A DNA stretch of 64,000 bases, from assembly GCF_039872745.1 (NCBI RefSeq), contig NZ_JBDPZD010000007.1, forward strand, positions 1 through 64,000. Reading direction: 5' to 3'. Shown piece after piece: positions 63,207 through 64,000 of this stretch (the stretch's first letter is position 1; each line of letters opens with the position of its first letter). This DNA comes from Pelomonas paludis. GTDB taxonomy: Bacteria; Pseudomonadota; Gammaproteobacteria; Burkholderiales; Burkholderiaceae_C. A model generated the notes under the pieces. It was given only the letters and a program-made list of their open reading frames with translations. It searched no databases and was not told the origin of the DNA. The position numbers were made by a program, and so were the translations under genes.

Positions 63207-64000
63207 ATGAGCTACACCTCTCTCGACGATCTGCGCCGCACGCGACTGCTGCTGGTCGACGACGACGAGGTCAACCTGTTGCTGACGGCTGCCGCGCTGC
63301 GCGAGCACGGCTTTGACGTGACCGAGGCCACCAGTGGCGTGCACGCGCTGGAGCAACTGCAGTCCTGTGCCTGCGACATGGTGGTGCTGGACGCGCTGAT
63401 GCCCGGGCTCGACGGCTTCGAGACCTGTGCACGCCTGCGCGCGATGGCGGGCTACGAGTCCCTGCCCGTGCTGATGCTCACCGGCCTCGACGACGAGGCC
63501 TCGATCACACGCGCCTACCAGGTGGGCGCGACCGACTTCTTCGTCAAGTCCATGCAATGGAGTCTGCTCGCCGGCCGCCTGCGCTACCTGATGCGCAGCG
63601 CGCGCACACGCCAGGAGCTGGAGCGCAGCAAGGCCAAGCTCGCCCGTGCCCAGGATCTGGCGCGCATGGGCAGCTTCGAATGGCACCGCAAGGTCCCTGG
63701 CGGCTTCACCATCTCCGCCGAAGGCCTGCGCGTGTTTGGCCGCGGCCCGCAGGAGCGGCTCGACTTCATCGGCGTGATGCGCATGGTGCCGGCCGAGGAC
63801 CGCCACATCTTCCTGCGCCTGTTGCACGACGTGCTCAGCCACCACTCGGTGCTCGTGACCGACCTGCCGCTGACCCTGCTCGACGGCCGCCAGCGCGTGG
63901 TGCACATCGAGGCCGAGCCTGAGTTCACCGACCAGGGCGGCGTGGCTGGCTACACCGGCATCCTGCAGGACGTGACCGACCGCCGCCAGGCCGAAGACCG
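63207..64000 (+). CDS. Receiver-PAS signalling protein, 3' end outside window
   Basis: Frame open from ATG 63207 to the window edge (264 codons seen). The receiver domain has Asp18-20, Asp62 in VVLDALMPG, Thr in LMLTGLDD and Lys in FFVKSM. A linker helix and a PAS domain follow (QDLARMGSFEWHRKVPGG ... GILQDVTDRRQAED). The ending with DVTDRRQAED suggests a following kinase, GGDEF or EAL output domain, but none is seen. Confidence 0.88.
   Translation, partial: MSYTSLDDLRRTRLLLVDDDEVNLLLTAAALREHGFDVTEATSGVHALEQLQSCACDMVVLDALMPGLDGFETCARLRAMAGYESLPVLMLTGLDDEASITRAYQVGATDFFVKSMQWSLLAGRLRYLMRSARTRQELERSKAKLARAQDLARMGSFEWHRKVPGGFTISAEGLRVFGRGPQERLDFIGVMRMVPAEDRHIFLRLLHDVLSHHSVLVTDLPLTLLDGRQRVVHIEAEPEFTDQGGVAGYTGILQDVTDRRQAED

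Overview
The window is high-GC DNA from a bacterium. Gene families and gene order point to a betaproteobacterium of the order Burkholderiales, most likely the Rubrivivax/Leptothrix/Roseateles group. The main pointers are a class I phaC-phaA-phaB polyester operon, glnA - DUF4124 gene - ntrB - ntrC, a PEP-CTERM protein, a tesA/ATPase pair and maiA next to pgeF. The genus is inference. Coding density is about 95 percent. I see no IS element, CRISPR array, tRNA or rRNA. One VapBC toxin-antitoxin pair beside an AT-richer orphan gene (32.4-34.0 kb) is the only region that looks acquired.

Layout. 0-6.9 kb: LolD-type ABC ATPase divergent from esterase tesA, then a minus-strand group of an RpiB-like isomerase, a secreted GH3 beta-glucosidase and a FecR/DUF6600 protein with a Gln-rich tail. 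7.2-9.6 kb: PEP-CTERM protein, peptide deformylase, metallo-beta-lactamase-fold hydrolase. 9.7-14.6 kb: ntrC, ntrB, DUF4124 protein and glnA, with a sigma-54 promoter and NtrC-type sites before glnA. 14.6-19.8 kb: a chain of overlapping genes (beta-propeller, NodB-type deacetylase, sterol-desaturase-like enzyme, EI24 membrane protein, CinA/MoCF-like protein) preceded by an AIM24 protein. 19.9-25.9 kb: an outer-membrane beta-barrel and the PHB operon. 25.6-32.2 kb: housekeeping genes (pgeF, maiA, a NUDIX hydrolase, a lipoprotein hydrolase, a MetE-like methyltransferase, zwf). 34-39 kb: purine catabolism (guaD, xdhA, xdhB) and an atypical LuxR-type regulator. 39.8-46.2 kb: ilvD, a small secreted protein and a GntR-controlled ABC operon with two related membrane proteins. 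46.3-53.8 kb: two surface-glycan genes divergent from flgI-flgJ-flgK-flgL. 53.8-57 kb: a MacAB-like exporter. 57-64 kb: a signalling block (HDOD protein, HisKA_2 kinase with ANTAR regulator, a second kinase, an HPt protein and a receiver-PAS protein cut by the window edge).

How the parts connect. The nitrogen module is the best-supported circuit: NtrB/NtrC would act at the sigma-54 promoter of glnA, and the putative NtrC sites lie in the last codons of the upstream gene. PhaA and PhaB make 3-hydroxybutyryl-CoA for PhaC. GuaD and XdhAB convert guanine to xanthine and then urate, but the XdhC maturation factor is not in the window. The main signals beyond the genes are a two-copy structured intergenic repeat whose variable segments can both pair, a cluster of palindromes behind the PHB operon, a probable leaderless self-regulated GntR promoter, and a Shine-Dalgarno site buried in a hairpin.
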